NCBI GenBank assembly: GCA_030613705.1
Contig: JAUWLJ010000153.1
Span: 1-5,769, forward strand
From: Chloroflexota bacterium
GTDB taxonomy: Bacteria > Chloroflexota > Anaerolineae > Anaerolineales > UBA4823
Direction: 5' to 3'
DNA: 5,769 bases
Shown here: one piece after another, positions 4,646-5,769 of the stretch
Layout of the letters: each line of letters starts with the position of its first letter
How positions within the stretch are numbered: position 1 is the first letter of the stretch
Translations under genes and position numbers: made by a program
The notes under the pieces: model-generated
Database searches by the model: none
What the model was told of the DNA's origin: nothing
The model's input: only the letters and a program-made list of their open reading frames with translations

Positions 4646-5769
4646 TTAGTATTCCGGCATCGGTGGTGCAGCAGGCAGTCCTTCCTTCTCGGGGACATCT
4701 GTAACCAGGGCTTCAGTTGTCAGGATCATGGCAGCGATTGAAGCTGCATTCTCCAATGCGCCGCGAGTCACTTTCGCCGGGTCGATCACACCATCTTTGA
4801 CCATGTCGACGTATTCCTCGCTGATCACGTTATAGCCAATGTTGAGATTGTTCTTAGACTTCTGTGTCCGCCGGACCTCCTGCAGGACAACCGCGCCATC
4901 CTTACCAGAATTCTCAACGATCTTGCGCAGGGGAGCTTCGAGAGCCTTGCGGACAATGGTAACACCAACCTGGGCATCATCACTCTCCATCTTCATATCG
5001 TCCAGGGCGGCCATAGCATTGATCAGTGCAACACCGCCACCAGGGACGATGCCATCTTCAACAGCGGCTCGAGTCGCAGAGAGTGCATCTTCAACACGAT
5101 GTTTCTTCTCTTTGAGCTCAGTTTCGGTGGCTGCGCCAACGCGAATAATTGCCACGCCGCCAGAAAGTTTAGCGAGCCGTTCTTGCAGCTTCTCACTATC
5201 GTAATCGCTGGTGCTCTTATCGATCTCGACCCGAATTTGATCAATACGGCCTTTGATCTCTGCTGATTCACCATGCCCACCTACAATGGTGGTGTCATCT
5301 TTGGTGACAACGATTTTTTCCGCGCGACCGAGATCGGTGATTTCGGTGCTCTCCAGCTTGCGACCGGTCTCCTCGGCGATCACTGTAGCGCCGGTCAGAA
5401 TTGCGATATCTTGCAGCATTGCTTTACGGCGATCACCAAAGCCAGGAGCTTTGACGGCCACGACGTTGAGCATACCCCGCAGCTTGTTAAGCACCAAGGT
5501 CGCCAGCGCTTCACCGTCAATATCCTCGGCGATGATCACCAGTTCGCGCTTGCCAACCTGGACCATTTTTTCAAGCACAGGGACGATATCGGTGGCAGCC
5601 GAGATCTTCTTATCATGAACCAAAATGTAGGGTTCCTCAACATCAGCTTCCATTGATTCAGGATTGGTGATGAAATAAGGAGAAATGTAACCGCGATCGA
5701 ACTGCATACCTTCAACGTATTCGGTTTCAAATTCCAAACCTTTCGATTCTTCGACTGTGATAACGCCGT
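4646..5769 (-). CDS. groEL: Chaperonin GroEL (60 kDa), N-terminal part outside the window
   Basis: 373 residues of the ATP-driven cytoplasmic folding chaperonin are visible, from [10 protein letters not shown] to the stop; roughly 170 N-terminal residues, including the equatorial nucleotide-binding start, lie beyond the right edge. The apical domain begins with [15 protein letters not shown], whose aromatic residues line the substrate/GroES-binding groove, and includes [21 protein letters not shown] and [43 protein letters not shown] leads into the intermediate domain. [12 protein letters not shown] carries the ATPase Asp (E. coli Asp398), followed by the GGG turn and DPAKVTR. The tail ends [11 protein letters not shown], without the Gly-Gly-Met repeats of many bacterial GroELs. 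The TTG at 5737 is not a start; the frame is conserved and open to the edge. Any CIRCE operator or groES would lie off the window. Confidence 0.97.
   Translation of the reverse strand, partial: GVITVEESKGLEFETEYVEGMQFDRGYISPYFITNPESMEADVEEPYILVHDKKISAATDIVPVLEKMVQVGKRELVIIAEDIDGEALATLVLNKLRGMLNVVAVKAPGFGDRRKAMLQDIAILTGATVIAEETGRKLESTEITDLGRAEKIVVTKDDTTIVGGHGESAEIKGRIDQIRVEIDKSTSDYDSEKLQERLAKLSGGVAIIRVGAATETELKEKKHRVEDALSATRAAVEDGIVPGGGVALINAMAALDDMKMESDDAQVGVTIVRKALEAPLRKIVENSGKDGAVVLQEVRRTQKSKNNLNIGYNVISEEYVDMVKDGVIDPAKVTRGALENAASIAAMILTTEALVTDVPEKEGLPAAPPMPEY

Noticed and set aside
4359..4649. 96-codon plus-strand ORF across the rnj-groEL gap
   Set aside because: It runs through both terminators and promoters in antisense, has no ribosome site, and its protein has no recognisable features.

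Overview
The window looks like chromosomal DNA from a bacterium of the Chloroflexota, probably an Anaerolineae-like lineage. This rests on the gene families together: an F420-type luciferase-like monooxygenase of the MSMEG_2256 kind, a single RNase J, a Pcm methyltransferase, and a GroEL whose tail ends in a Pro-rich PPMPEY instead of Gly-Gly-Met repeats. The phylum call is an inference from remembered family patterns, not from a search. I see no mobile element, CRISPR array, tRNA or rRNA.

Layout, left to right. Three genes read rightwards. The first is the C-terminal two thirds of an M42-family metallo-aminopeptidase (2-721), cut by the left edge. The second is a complete LLM-class, probably F420-dependent, oxidoreductase (807-1805). 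The third is a complete protein-L-isoaspartate O-methyltransferase, pcm (1866-2537), which has its own TATAAT box. pcm runs towards a leftward RNase J gene (rnj, 2656-4296), and the two share a 13-bp-stem hairpin between their stop codons. A 349-bp gap (4297-4645) separates rnj from the leftward 3' part of groEL (4646-5769), which is cut by the right edge.

The 4297-4645 gap is the most interesting part. Read leftwards it holds: the intrinsic terminator of groEL; a near-consensus sigma-70 promoter (TTGACA-17-TAAAAT with an extended -10) that begins inside the terminator's U-tract; a GC-rich inverted repeat centred on that -10 box; about 130 nt of RNA that can fold into several hairpins closed by a GATATC:GATATC helix; a second intrinsic terminator with six U's; a second promoter with an 8-bp dyad over its -35 box; and a 4-codon leader ORF with the strongest Shine-Dalgarno in the window, ending two bases before the rnj ATG. 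The simplest reading is an independent, undescribed small RNA gene between groEL and rnj. The alternative is an attenuated long leader controlling rnj.

Functionally the window mixes protein and RNA quality control (GroEL folding, Pcm repair of damaged aspartyl residues, M42 peptide trimming, RNase J decay and maturation) with one redox enzyme. Apart from the possible M42-LLM co-orientation, nothing indicates that the genes form a single operon.
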